Both the position numbers and the translations under genes were made by a program. Below the pieces are notes generated by a model. The model did not search any database, had not been told where the DNA came from, and saw only the letters and a list, made by a program, of their open reading frames with translations. From Lacticaseibacillus zhaodongensis (lineage in GTDB: Bacteria > Bacillota > Bacilli > Lactobacillales > Lactobacillaceae): DNA of 64,000 nt. The first letter of the stretch is position 1. Every line of letters starts with the position of its first letter. The stretch covers positions 24,910 to 88,909 of the forward strand of contig NZ_BLBG01000009.1 in assembly GCF_009687905.1 (NCBI RefSeq), read 5' to 3'. This document shows positions 19,380-26,520 of the stretch, one piece after another.

Positions 19380-20123
19380 TTATTGAATCAAGTAGATGCG
19401 GTCCCCAACGGCGTCAAAACTTCTGAACGCCTGGTTGAGCCGGAGCAGCTTGCGGTCAACGCGCAGCTGCGCTTGACGCCAAAACAGGTTGCTGTTGGTA
19501 ATGCCATTGCGGTCGCCAATGCAAAATAGTTCGAGCTGCGGAAAATTATTGCGGATCAGCGACAGCAGGTGCGCGTCGTTCGGATCTTTGTCGGGACTCC
19601 AGGCCATAATCACCGCATCCACCTGGTCGCCGTACTCCCAGAGCGCGGCACTGGCGGTTGCCCGCCGAACTGGGGTCCACGGGGCGTTGCCAGTGCCGTT
19701 CTCGTCGACCCAGGTCAAGGCGTCGGTGCTGATGACACTTTGCCCCGCTTGCCGTAAGCCGTAACTAAGTAGTCCGTTACCGGCCGCTACTTCTAGGTAG
19801 CGGCGGCCGGGATAAGCTTGCACCCACGCAGCAATCAACTCTTGAGTTATGTATGCCCACACGCCGTAATGGTAAGCCAAAAACCAGCGGAAATTATGCA
19901 ACATGTGGTCGAGCGCCATCAATTCATCGAGGCGGCCATCCGGAACGCTCGCCGCGAGGGCATAGTCGGCTAAGGGTAGCTGCATTTGCGGCAGTTGCTT
20001 AGCGGGCAGCTGGTGCTGTTCCACGGCTGCCTTCGCTGCGACCATGGCGTCGATGCGCTCAGCAACGGCGGGGATGCCCCGATATTTTGCTCCAAGTTGC
20101 ATTAAGCGCGGCCAGTATTTCAA
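19380..20123 (-). CDS. SAM-dependent methyltransferase-like protein of unknown target
   Basis: 247 aa. A central segment, RRYLEVAAGNGLLSYGLRQA (about residues 110-130), looks like Rossmann SAM-binding motif I (E-x-AAGxG), followed by the acidic VISTDALTW and the hydrophobic VDAVIMAWSPDKDPND where motif IV would fall. The rest gives no recognisable substrate domain. The TTG start at 20123 has AGGAGGG at good spacing. It lies 22 bp before the permease-like gene and probably forms an operon with it and rsmF. It could instead be an inactive relative; the catalytic residues cannot be judged. Confidence 0.65.
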   Translation of the reverse strand: MKYWPRLMQLGAKYRGIPAVAERIDAMVAAKAAVEQHQLPAKQLPQMQLPLADYALAASVPDGRLDELMALDHMLHNFRWFLAYHYGVWAYITQELIAAWVQAYPGRRYLEVAAGNGLLSYGLRQAGQSVISTDALTWVDENGTGNAPWTPVRRATASAALWEYGDQVDAVIMAWSPDKDPNDAHLLSLIRNNFPQLELFCIGDRNGITNSNLFWRQAQLRVDRKLLRLNQAFRSFDAVGDRIYLIQ

Positions 20124-20218
20124 GCGTGAATCCCTCCTGTGATTGTCTTCTGTAAACTATAGCACAGCCGGCCCATTTCCGCCCCGGGCAGCTGCCTCCT
20201 GGCGTCCGGAAAAATGAA

Positions 20219-20257
20219 AAATTAAAGCCTAACACCACGGGGATGTTAGGCCTTAAA
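20219..20257 (-). terminator. Intrinsic terminator after the tautomerase gene
   Basis: TTAAGGCCTAACA pairs with TGTTAGGCTTTAA around a 9-nt loop, followed on the minus strand by TTTTTC. It separates the tautomerase gene from the methyltransferase-like operon. Confidence 0.75.
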
Positions 20258-20318
20258 AGTTTGGCGCCTTGTGTATAGTCCAGCTGCAACAATCTGAACC
20301 GGGTCGTTTAGCTTTGAG

Positions 20319-20507
20319 TTACTTTTCGTCTGACTTCAGTACGCCGCCGACCGCGTACCGGTCTTTGCGCATTTCGTTCAGAATCACGTGGACGTGTTCT
20401 GCTGGGGCACCGGTGTTCTTAACAACGGCTGCGGTGACGTCAGCGCACAACTGCTTCAACTGTTCCTGGCTGCGGCCTTCAATGAGTTCGATATGGACAA
20501 GTGGCAT
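20319..20507 (-). CDS. 4-oxalocrotonate tautomerase family protein
   Basis: 62-aa protein of the smallest tautomerase class, which usually assembles as a hexamer. After removal of Met, proline is the N-terminal residue ([16 protein letters not shown]) and acts as the catalytic base in this family. [20 protein letters not shown] and the Arg-containing [12 protein letters not shown] are also family-typical. Physiological substrate unknown in lactobacilli. The ATG at 20507 has TAAGGAGG about 8 nt upstream. It is monocistronic with its own terminator and divergent from pepD. Confidence 0.88.
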   Translation of the reverse strand: MPLVHIELIEGRSQEQLKQLCADVTAAVVKNTGAPAEHVHVILNEMRKDRYAVGGVLKSDEK

Positions 20508-20564
20508 GTGTAATTCCTCCTTATGTTTATCCTGAATTATACCCGTCTTCGCTGGAACTGGCGA

Positions 20565-20593
20565 GTGACCAAAAGTTAGTAAACTTGTATAAT
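20565..20593 (+). promoter_or_regulatory. Predicted promoter of pepD
   Basis: GTGACC, 17-bp spacer, TATAAT. The -10 is perfect and the -35 matches 4 of 6. It ends 35 bp before the pepD start. Confidence 0.6.
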
Positions 20594-20627
20594 GCAGTTA
20601 ATAGGCAAAATTATTGGAGGTATTGCA

Positions 20628-22052
20628 ATGACCACACGTTCATCTTGTACCAGCATTCTAATCGGCAAAAAGGCCAGTGCCGATGGTTCGGTCATGATTG
20701 GCCGCAACGAGGATTCCAAGGCTTCTTGGCCGAAACACCTGCTTGTGCACCCGGCTGTTAATGGGACTACAGCGACACAATTTGTTTCCAAAGATACTGG
20801 TGTGTCCTTCGAGTTGCCAGCAAGAGCCCTGCAATATTCCGCCACCCCAGAGTGGACTGATCAGTATGGCTTGTTTGAAGAGGATGGTATCAACAGTGCC
20901 GGTGTGGCCATGAGTGCCACCGAAAGTGCCTACGCCAACCCGCGTGTTTTGGGCTTTGACCCCTTCGTCGAACACGGCATTAACGAGGAGTGCATGGTCA
21001 CGGTCGTGCTGCCTTATGTTGACAGCGCGCGGGCCGGTGTTGCTTGGCTTGGCAAGTTGATCGAAACGCACGGGACTGGCGAGGCGAACGGCATTTTGTT
21101 TGCGGACAAGGATGAAGCTTGGTACATGGAAGTGCTCACCGGTCACCACTGGGTCGCCCAACGCATTCCCGATGACGCCTACGCGGTCGTTGCCAACCAG
21201 CTCAGCATCCAAAATGTCGACTTCGACAGTGCCGACTTCATGTTTGACGCGGACTTGCAGGATTTTGCCCGGCGCAACCACCTCTGGAACGGTGGCGACT
21301 TCAACTCCCGCCAGATTTTCGGTACCGATTCGCAAGAAGACCGGATGTACAACACGCCGCGGGTCTGGTACGGCCACCGCATGTTCTCAGCCAGCAGCGC
21401 GCAAACTGAGACGCCGGTTGCCTCCGACCTGCCCTTCATCATGCACGCCGACCGGCCGCTGCAATTAGAGGACGCGACCGCCTTCCTGTCCGCGCACTAT
21501 CAGGACACGCCTTATGATCCCGCGGCGCGGATTCCGGACGCGACTAACGCCCACCGTTTCCGCCCCATCGCCATCGCCAAAACGCAAGAGAGCCACGTGC
21601 TCCAGCTGCGCCAAGACCTGCCGGCTGCAATTGCGAACATTCACTGGCTCGCAATGGGTGTACCGGCAGAAAGTCAGTTTGTGCCCTTCTTTGCGGGGAT
21701 GACCGACACTCCTGAAGATTACAAGCGTGGCGCCTTGCCAGCCAACTTGGATTCCGCATATTGGCAGTACAAACTCGCCGGCGTGTTGCTCGACGCCCAC
21801 TTTCAGCACTTCCTGCCCGCGCTCAATAATGTGCAGGATGAAGTCCACGCTAAGTTAATTGCGCACATTGCCGCAACGGACGAGGCTGCAGCAAAGGTGG
21901 ATAATTATGACGACCTAGCAGCACTAGCAACCGAGGCTTCCGCGGTTGCGGCGGCAATTTCCAAATCAGAATGGCAGAAATTCACGATGCAGTTGCTGGC
22001 CCAATCGACGGACTTCTCACCACTGAACTTCAAGACGGACGCAAATTTGTAA
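20628..22052 (+). CDS. pepD: Dipeptidase, family C69 (PepD)
   Basis: 474-aa N-terminal-nucleophile hydrolase that cleaves dipeptides inside the cell. The expected catalytic cysteine is Cys7 in MTTRSSCTSILIGKKAS, followed by the conserved GRNEDS. Further family segments are FEEDGINSAGVAMSATES, ILFADKDEAWYMEVLTGHHW and NQLSIQNVD. The normal length of ~470 aa fits the C69 PepD group common in lactic acid bacteria. The ATG at 20628 has TTGGAGG 7 nt upstream; 12 further in-frame codons are unsupported and would overlap the promoter. Monocistronic, ending in a strong terminator. Confidence 0.95.
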   Translation: MTTRSSCTSILIGKKASADGSVMIGRNEDSKASWPKHLLVHPAVNGTTATQFVSKDTGVSFELPARALQYSATPEWTDQYGLFEEDGINSAGVAMSATESAYANPRVLGFDPFVEHGINEECMVTVVLPYVDSARAGVAWLGKLIETHGTGEANGILFADKDEAWYMEVLTGHHWVAQRIPDDAYAVVANQLSIQNVDFDSADFMFDADLQDFARRNHLWNGGDFNSRQIFGTDSQEDRMYNTPRVWYGHRMFSASSAQTETPVASDLPFIMHADRPLQLEDATAFLSAHYQDTPYDPAARIPDATNAHRFRPIAIAKTQESHVLQLRQDLPAAIANIHWLAMGVPAESQFVPFFAGMTDTPEDYKRGALPANLDSAYWQYKLAGVLLDAHFQHFLPALNNVQDEVHAKLIAHIAATDEAAAKVDNYDDLAALATEASAVAAAISKSEWQKFTMQLLAQSTDFSPLNFKTDANL

Positions 22053-22092
22053 GGAATCGCGCAAAACAACGTTCCACTAATTGAACAGATTA

Positions 22093-22142
22093 AACAAAGC
22101 TCAGACCATCAGTAACTGCAAAAGATGGTCTGAGCTTTGTTA
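22093..22142. terminator. Bidirectional terminator between pepD and the Nif3-like gene
   Basis: AACAAAGCTCAGACCATC pairs perfectly with GATGGTCTGAGCTTTGTT (18 bp) around a 13-nt loop. It lies between convergent genes, with T/A-rich ends in both directions. Confidence 0.88.
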
Positions 22143-22145
22143 TGT

Positions 22146-22940
22146 TTAGAGGAATGTGAACGGTTCGGTGCTGAGCTTAGAGGTGACGACCATGATTGGC
22201 CAGTCATCCTGCTTTGCCCAGAGCGTGAGCAAGTTGCAGACGTTGTGTTTCATGATTTGTTCGACGTGGTGGCCAACGTCAAGAACCGGGAAGTTGGCCG
22301 CTAGCATGTCGTGACCGGTGTGGTAAGTTACGTCGCCGGTGATGTAGGCGTCTGCCCCGGCTCGTTTTGCGTACATGAATTCTTTTGAGCCGGAACCGCC
22401 GAGCACGGCGACGCGCTTGACGCGCATGCCGAGATCGTTAGCGATGACGCGGACACCGTTCAGGTTGTAGCGGTCCTTACTCAGTTCGACTAACTGCCGC
22501 ACGCTCATCGACTTGTCGAATTCGCCAATCCGGCCCATGCCGCGCAATTCGCCATCATCGATAAACGGCAGCGTGTGCTTAAGGCCCAGCTGCTTTGCCA
22601 ACCAGTCGTTCATGCCGGGGTTCGCGTTGTCCAAGTTGGTGTGGGCGGCGTAAACCAAAATGTTCGCGTTCAGGATCTGCGCGTACATCGCATTTTGCGG
22701 CACGCGCAGGTCCAGGTTGTGGGCGGGGACAAACATGGCTGGGTGGTGGGCAAAAATCATGTCTGCCCCCACCCGAATCGCCTCGCGGACAACTTCTGGC
22801 CGGACGTCGAGCGTCACGAGAATTTTGTGGACCTCGCGTTCAGGATTACCGAGCTGCCAGCCGATTGGGTCGCCAGGCACGGCTAGCGTTCGCGGGGCGT
22901 ATTTTTCAAAACGCTTGGCCACATCAAGTCCGCTAGTCAT
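22146..22940 (-). CDS. Nif3-like dinuclear metal-centre protein (GTP cyclohydrolase I type 2 homologue)
   Basis: 264-aa member of the Nif3/YqfO family. Metal-binding histidines are visible in MIFAHHPAMFVP (about residues 62-72), YAAHTNLDNANPGMND and the C-terminal LDVGHHVEQ. The family forms hexamers with a di-metal site; its cellular function is not firmly established. It lacks the long PII-like insert of Bacillus YqfO. The ATG at 22940 has GGGGTGA upstream and overlaps the trmK stop by 8 bp, so translation is coupled. The trmK-nif3 pair downstream of rpoD is conserved in Firmicutes. Confidence 0.9.
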   Translation of the reverse strand: MTSGLDVAKRFEKYAPRTLAVPGDPIGWQLGNPEREVHKILVTLDVRPEVVREAIRVGADMIFAHHPAMFVPAHNLDLRVPQNAMYAQILNANILVYAAHTNLDNANPGMNDWLAKQLGLKHTLPFIDDGELRGMGRIGEFDKSMSVRQLVELSKDRYNLNGVRVIANDLGMRVKRVAVLGGSGSKEFMYAKRAGADAYITGDVTYHTGHDMLAANFPVLDVGHHVEQIMKHNVCNLLTLWAKQDDWPIMVVTSKLSTEPFTFL

Positions 22941-23625
22941 TGAGTTCACCCCGCACCAGTTCTAGTTCCTTGGTAACTGCGGCGCGTTTTGCCGCGACGT
23001 CACCACTGGCACTGCTTAAACCGGCCGCAACGCGGTGCAATGCCCGTTCCCGCCGCTGGAGTTCTTGGACAAATAGTGGCTCGCGCTTGGCCCGCAAAAT
23101 TGGGCCGAACTCAAAATCAGCCTCCGTGTATGGAACGTCAGGGACGGTGTGACCAGCGAGCATGATTTCGTACACGTGGCCCTCATCTTCCAGAATTTGT
23201 TCATCCATAATGCCGAATTCGTGGGCAGCTAACCAGCGGCGCACCAGCGGTACATCGCGGTGCGGACTCAGAATCATGTTTTCGGTCCCGTCGAGGTGCC
23301 CCTGTCCTGCCTCCAGAATCTTTTCGATCAGTTCACCGCCCATGCCGGCAATGATGACCGTCCCGATTTCGTCTTCAGGCTTGATGCCCTGCAGCCCGTC
23401 AGCGAGTCTAGTCTCAATTGCCGCTTGTAGTCCCGCTTCGGCAATATTGCTGGCGGCAATCTGGAGCGGACCCGGTGCAACGTCGCAAGCTAAGGCGTGT
23501 TCGACCTTGCCGCTTTGTACCAGCGCGATGGGCAAAAATGCGTGGTCGGTGCCGATGTCGGCGATGCGCTCGTCTTGATCGACGAACGCGGCGATGCTAC
23601 TGAGTCTTTTGCTTAGATGAATCAT
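22933..23625 (-). CDS. trmK: tRNA (adenine-N1-)-methyltransferase, position 22
   Basis: 230-aa SAM-dependent enzyme that forms m1A22 in bacterial tRNAs. Motif I is IADIGTDHAFLPIALVQ (about residues 21-37); ACDVAPGPLQIAASNIAEAG and VIIAGMGGELIEKILEAG follow, then LSPHRDVPLVRRWL. The C-terminal ~70 residues are a charged coiled-coil (EPLFVQELQRRERALHRVAA), typical of TrmK. The ATG at 23625 has ACGGGGA about 10 nt upstream. It is co-transcribed with the Nif3-like gene. In related genomes rpoD lies directly upstream; here a GNAT gene and 1.1 kb of repeats separate them. Confidence 0.93.
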   Translation of the reverse strand: MIHLSKRLSSIAAFVDQDERIADIGTDHAFLPIALVQSGKVEHALACDVAPGPLQIAASNIAEAGLQAAIETRLADGLQGIKPEDEIGTVIIAGMGGELIEKILEAGQGHLDGTENMILSPHRDVPLVRRWLAAHEFGIMDEQILEDEGHVYEIMLAGHTVPDVPYTEADFEFGPILRAKREPLFVQELQRRERALHRVAAGLSSASGDVAAKRAAVTKELELVRGELND

Positions 23626-23651
23626 ATCTGTTTTTTCCCCGTTATCCTTGT

Positions 23652-24197
23652 TTATAGTTGGTGCTTTTCAAACCATTCGTCCCGCAGCACGCCGTACTTG
23701 ATGGAATCCCAGTATTGGCCCTTCCAGTAGCGCACCTGCCGGACCCGCGCCTCAAGGGTCATGTCGAGGCTTTCCGCAAGTCCCAGCATCCGCTTGTTCC
23801 CGGACCAGGTTGTCAGGCCGATATGCGGCAAGTTGATTTGCCTGAACAAGTGGCTGATCCACAACTCCAAGGCTGTTTTACCGATGCCCTTACCCCAATA
23901 ACTGGCATCGTAAATAGTAATCCCAACGTCCAGCCAGCGCAAGAGCGCACCGTCGTCATAATAAGCCGACACCATGCCGACCATCACCCCGTTGGCCCAA
24001 ATCACCTGGCGCGTAGGGTTGTCTTGAAACTCATCCACGCCCATGGTAGTCAAAAATTCGCGCCGGCTGGGCATCTCATCATGAAAATACGGCCCGTTCC
24101 ACTGTGCCCATTCAGCGTGTGGATCACTGAATGCCAGCTGCCAGAATGCGTCTAACTGGTCGTGCTCAAGTGGTTTTAGTACGATTTCAATACTCAC
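23652..24197 (-). CDS. GNAT-family N-acetyltransferase
   Basis: 181 aa with a RimJ/RimL-like GNAT fold. The acetyl-CoA loop is the YWGKGIGKTALELWISHLF region (about residues 107-125), preceded by LLRWLDVGITIYDAS and followed by IGLTTWSGNKRMLGLAESLD. These match motifs A and B of acetyltransferases that modify protein N-termini or small molecules; the substrate cannot be predicted. The GTG start at 24197 has GGGAGG 9 nt upstream. It lies 26 bp before trmK. It is probably an insertion into the conserved rpoD-trmK-nif3 order, next to the repeat-rich gap. Confidence 0.85.
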   Translation of the reverse strand: MSIEIVLKPLEHDQLDAFWQLAFSDPHAEWAQWNGPYFHDEMPSRREFLTTMGVDEFQDNPTRQVIWANGVMVGMVSAYYDDGALLRWLDVGITIYDASYWGKGIGKTALELWISHLFRQINLPHIGLTTWSGNKRMLGLAESLDMTLEARVRQVRYWKGQYWDSIKYGVLRDEWFEKHQL

Positions 24198-24359
24198 AAA
24201 GCAGGCCTCCCGTTATCTAGATAGCCTAATTATACATATTTTGCTCAAAATTTGCTGGGTTGCAACTGTCACTGCAACAAAAGTTAATTATTGCTCTATT
24301 TTGCGGATTATAGTAGGTATGGGTGGCGGTAGAAATTACGTTGGGCTTCTTGCCCACAA

Positions 24360-24657
24360 GGTGGGGCGCCACTGCTCCCGCACTCCGCGGCTTTGCCGCT
24401 CCGATGTCGATTGAACTAGCGGCGGCACAGCCGCAGCAGTTCAAGTCGCTCCGTATATGCTTGCGCGTGGAACAGCCCGGGGCCGGCTCCCGCCAGACTT
24501 CGCTTTGCTCCGTGTGGCTCCGCCTAAATTTTGGGCCGCCCTCACTCCGTTCAGTCGCGGTCCCAAATTCACCCCAGTTGTTAAGCAGAAGCCCACTGCT
24601 TAACAACTGTCTGGGCTTTACGCGGCATATACTTCGCTCCGCAGCGGCGCACCACCC
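24360..24657 (+). repeat. Structured intergenic repeat A (family 1)
   Basis: Non-coding element closed by terminal inverted repeats: left GGTGGGGCGCCACTGC at 24360, right GCAGCGGCGCACCACC ending at 24656 (14 of 16 pair). Inside are the 14-bp perfect hairpin CAGTTGTTAAGCAG/CTGCTTAACAACTG (24575-24609), the conserved block GTGGAACAGCCCGGGGCCGG, and an AATTTTGGG/CCCAAATT stem. Compared with copies B and C it carries an extra 73-bp module at 24381-24453, which also occurs inverted in element D3. Small reading frames across it are not convincing. Confidence 0.8.
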
Positions 24658-24807
24658 GGCTACATTGTCTTCTCATGAAAGAAAGGCAATAAGGCTACTT
24701 AACGTCGACTAGAACCTATTGTTTTCCGTGGATGAATAAGACGTCGGAAGCCCAACTTCATATTAAGGTTCGCCTTGCTAGTAAAAACATTCTGGAACAG
24801 CAAAGAA

Positions 24808-24951
24808 TCAACCGTCCATCGGTTTTTCGTTGGTCAGTTGCTTCGAGGTAACTTGATTCGTCACTTTCATGTCTCCATGGTTAACGTACTTGTAATGCAA
24901 ACTGCTAACGGCGTAGAAAGCTGTTTGCCGGTGGTGGGTTAAGACAAATGT
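24808..24951 (-). pseudogene. Possible C-terminal remnant of an unidentified protein gene
   Basis: The minus strand reads without stop for about 47 codons and looks protein-like: THHRQTAFYAVSSLHYKYVN, then HGDMKVTNQVTSKQLTNEKP, ending at TGA (24808-24810). No start codon with a ribosome site is present, and the frame closes with TAA right next to repeat D1. This may be the tail of a gene whose front was lost when the repeat-rich region formed. The protein family is not recognised. It could be chance. Confidence 0.25.
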
Positions 24952-24971
24952 TAGTTAAGGAAAGCATTGAA

Positions 24972-25270
24972 GGGCGGTGGGCGCCTTTTCCGGGAATGAA
25001 GCTGGCGGGAGTGACCATGCTGAAACGATTATTGAAGGTAATAGCCTTGCGGGTTTTTGCAAGGTTATTACCTTCAATAATCGGGGATAGCGGAGAGACC
25101 GCTAAGGATGATAACGGCAGTATCGGCAAGATTACCGAAAACGTAGAGAAAACACGGCGGGCTCGTAGCTAAGTGGAAGACCTGGCGAACTTTACCAGGT
25201 CTGCAACGACCCCAGCATGCCTGTCTGTCACTTCCGCCAGCGAAATGGACGGAAAATGCGCCCACCGCCC
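24972..25270 (+). repeat. Structured intergenic repeat D1 (family 2)
   Basis: 299-bp non-coding element. Terminal inverted repeats: GGGCGGTGGGCGCCTTTTCC at 24972 against its complement ending at 25270 (20 of 21 pair). A second inner helix pairs GCTGGCGGGAGTGAC with GTCACTTCCGCCAGC. A long hairpin at 25027-25082 has 24-bp arms with one mismatch. A hairpin follows at AGCGGAGAGACCGCT, then a small stem AGACCTGG/CCAGGTCT (25178-25202). The blocks ACGGCGGGCTCG and CCCCAGCATGCCTGTC are shared with D2. It ends about 25 bp before the rpoD terminator. Confidence 0.85.
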
Positions 25271-25294
25271 GGCAGTCAAACACGCCCTAAGCCT

Positions 25295-25328
25295 ACAAAA
25301 AATGGACCTCCCAGCCGGGAAGTCCATT
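25295..25328 (-). terminator. rpoD intrinsic terminator
   Basis: On the minus strand, AATGGACTTCCC pairs with GGGAGGTCCATT around GGCT, followed by a run of T. It lies 26 bp after the rpoD stop. Confidence 0.85.
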
Positions 25329-25353
25329 CATCTGAATTCAGTTATTTACCGAG

Positions 25354-26457
25354 CTATTCCAGGAAGTCTTTGAGCTGCTTGGAACGGCTTGGGTGGCGCA
25401 GCTTCCGCAGTGCCTTGGCTTCGATTTGGCGAATCCGTTCGCGCGTAACCCCGAAGACTTTACCAACTTCTTCAAGGGTCCGGGTCCGGCCGTCATCGAG
25501 ACCGAAACGAAGCCGCAGAACGTGCTCTTCACGGTCAGTCAGTGTGTCCAGAACGGATTCAAGCTGTTCTTTCAGCAACTGGTAGCTGGCGTGATCTTCA
25601 GGACTGGTTGCATCCGCATCCTCAATGAAGTCACCGAGGTGGGAGTCGTCCTCTTCACCGATAGGGGTTTCGAGGGAGACTGGTTCTTGCGAAATTTTGA
25701 GAATTTCGCGGACCTTTTCGGTTGGGATATCCATTTCGGCACCGATTTCGTCAGGGTTAGGCTCCCGCCCAAGGTCCTGAAGCAACTGGCGCTGGATCCG
25801 GATCAACTTGTTGATGGTTTCGACCATGTGGACAGGAATCCGGATGGTCCGCGCCTGGTCAGCAATCGCACGGGTAATAGCCTGCCGAATCCACCAGGTT
25901 GCGTAGGTGGAGAACTTGAACCCCTTCCGGTAGTCGAACTTCTCGACCGCCTTCATCAGGCCCATGTTCCCTTCCTGAATCAGGTCCAGGAACTGCATCC
26001 CGCGACCGACGTAACGCTTAGCGATGGAAACAACCAGCCGCAAGTTCGCTTCGGCCAGCTTCTGCTTGGCTTCCTGGTCACCCTGCTCAATTTTGAGTGC
26101 GAGGGCAACTTCTTCATCGGCTGTCAGCAGTGGCACGCGGCCGATTTCCTTCAGGTACATCCGCACGGGGTCGTTGATCTTGACGCCGCTTGGTGCAGAA
26201 GTGTTGCTTAATTCCTTCTTGGTAACCTTCTTGATCTTCTTAATGGAGGCAGCTGCCGGTTCACCTTTCTCATCAACGATGCCGATCCCAGCGTCTTCAA
26301 CTCGCTGCATCAGGTCGTCAACCGCATCGCTCTTGAGGGCGAATGGCTTGACCAGCTCTTCGGCAAGTGCATCGGTTGAGACCTGACCACTTGGCTTATA
26401 CTTCTTGATAAAAGCGGTCCGTGCTGACTTGTACTTGGTCTCATTGGTTTTTGCCAT
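25354..26457 (-). CDS. rpoD: RNA polymerase primary sigma factor (sigma-70/SigA)
   Basis: 367-aa housekeeping sigma factor. Region 1.1 is short and basic. Region 1.2 is [16 protein letters not shown]; region 2.1-2.4 includes [20 protein letters not shown] and [20 protein letters not shown], which reads the -10. Region 3 is [13 protein letters not shown]. Region 4.2, which reads the -35, is [20 protein letters not shown], and the protein ends [11 protein letters not shown] at 26457 has GGAGGAATATAC upstream. It follows dnaG by 63 bp, the conserved primase-sigma pair of the macromolecular synthesis operon, although rpsU lies elsewhere (36.85 kb). Confidence 0.98.
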   Translation of the reverse strand: MAKTNETKYKSARTAFIKKYKPSGQVSTDALAEELVKPFALKSDAVDDLMQRVEDAGIGIVDEKGEPAAASIKKIKKVTKKELSNTSAPSGVKINDPVRMYLKEIGRVPLLTADEEVALALKIEQGDQEAKQKLAEANLRLVVSIAKRYVGRGMQFLDLIQEGNMGLMKAVEKFDYRKGFKFSTYATWWIRQAITRAIADQARTIRIPVHMVETINKLIRIQRQLLQDLGREPNPDEIGAEMDIPTEKVREILKISQEPVSLETPIGEEDDSHLGDFIEDADATSPEDHASYQLLKEQLESVLDTLTDREEHVLRLRFGLDDGRTRTLEEVGKVFGVTRERIRQIEAKALRKLRHPSRSKQLKDFLE

Positions 26458-26520
26458 GTATATTCCTCCGTTTTCCTAGTTGGTGACATTGTATCACGTT
26501 ACCAAATAGTTCAATACCAG

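Noticed and set aside
24360..25270. CRISPR array
   Set aside because: There are repeats, but no short direct repeats with regular unique spacers, and no cas genes anywhere in the window.
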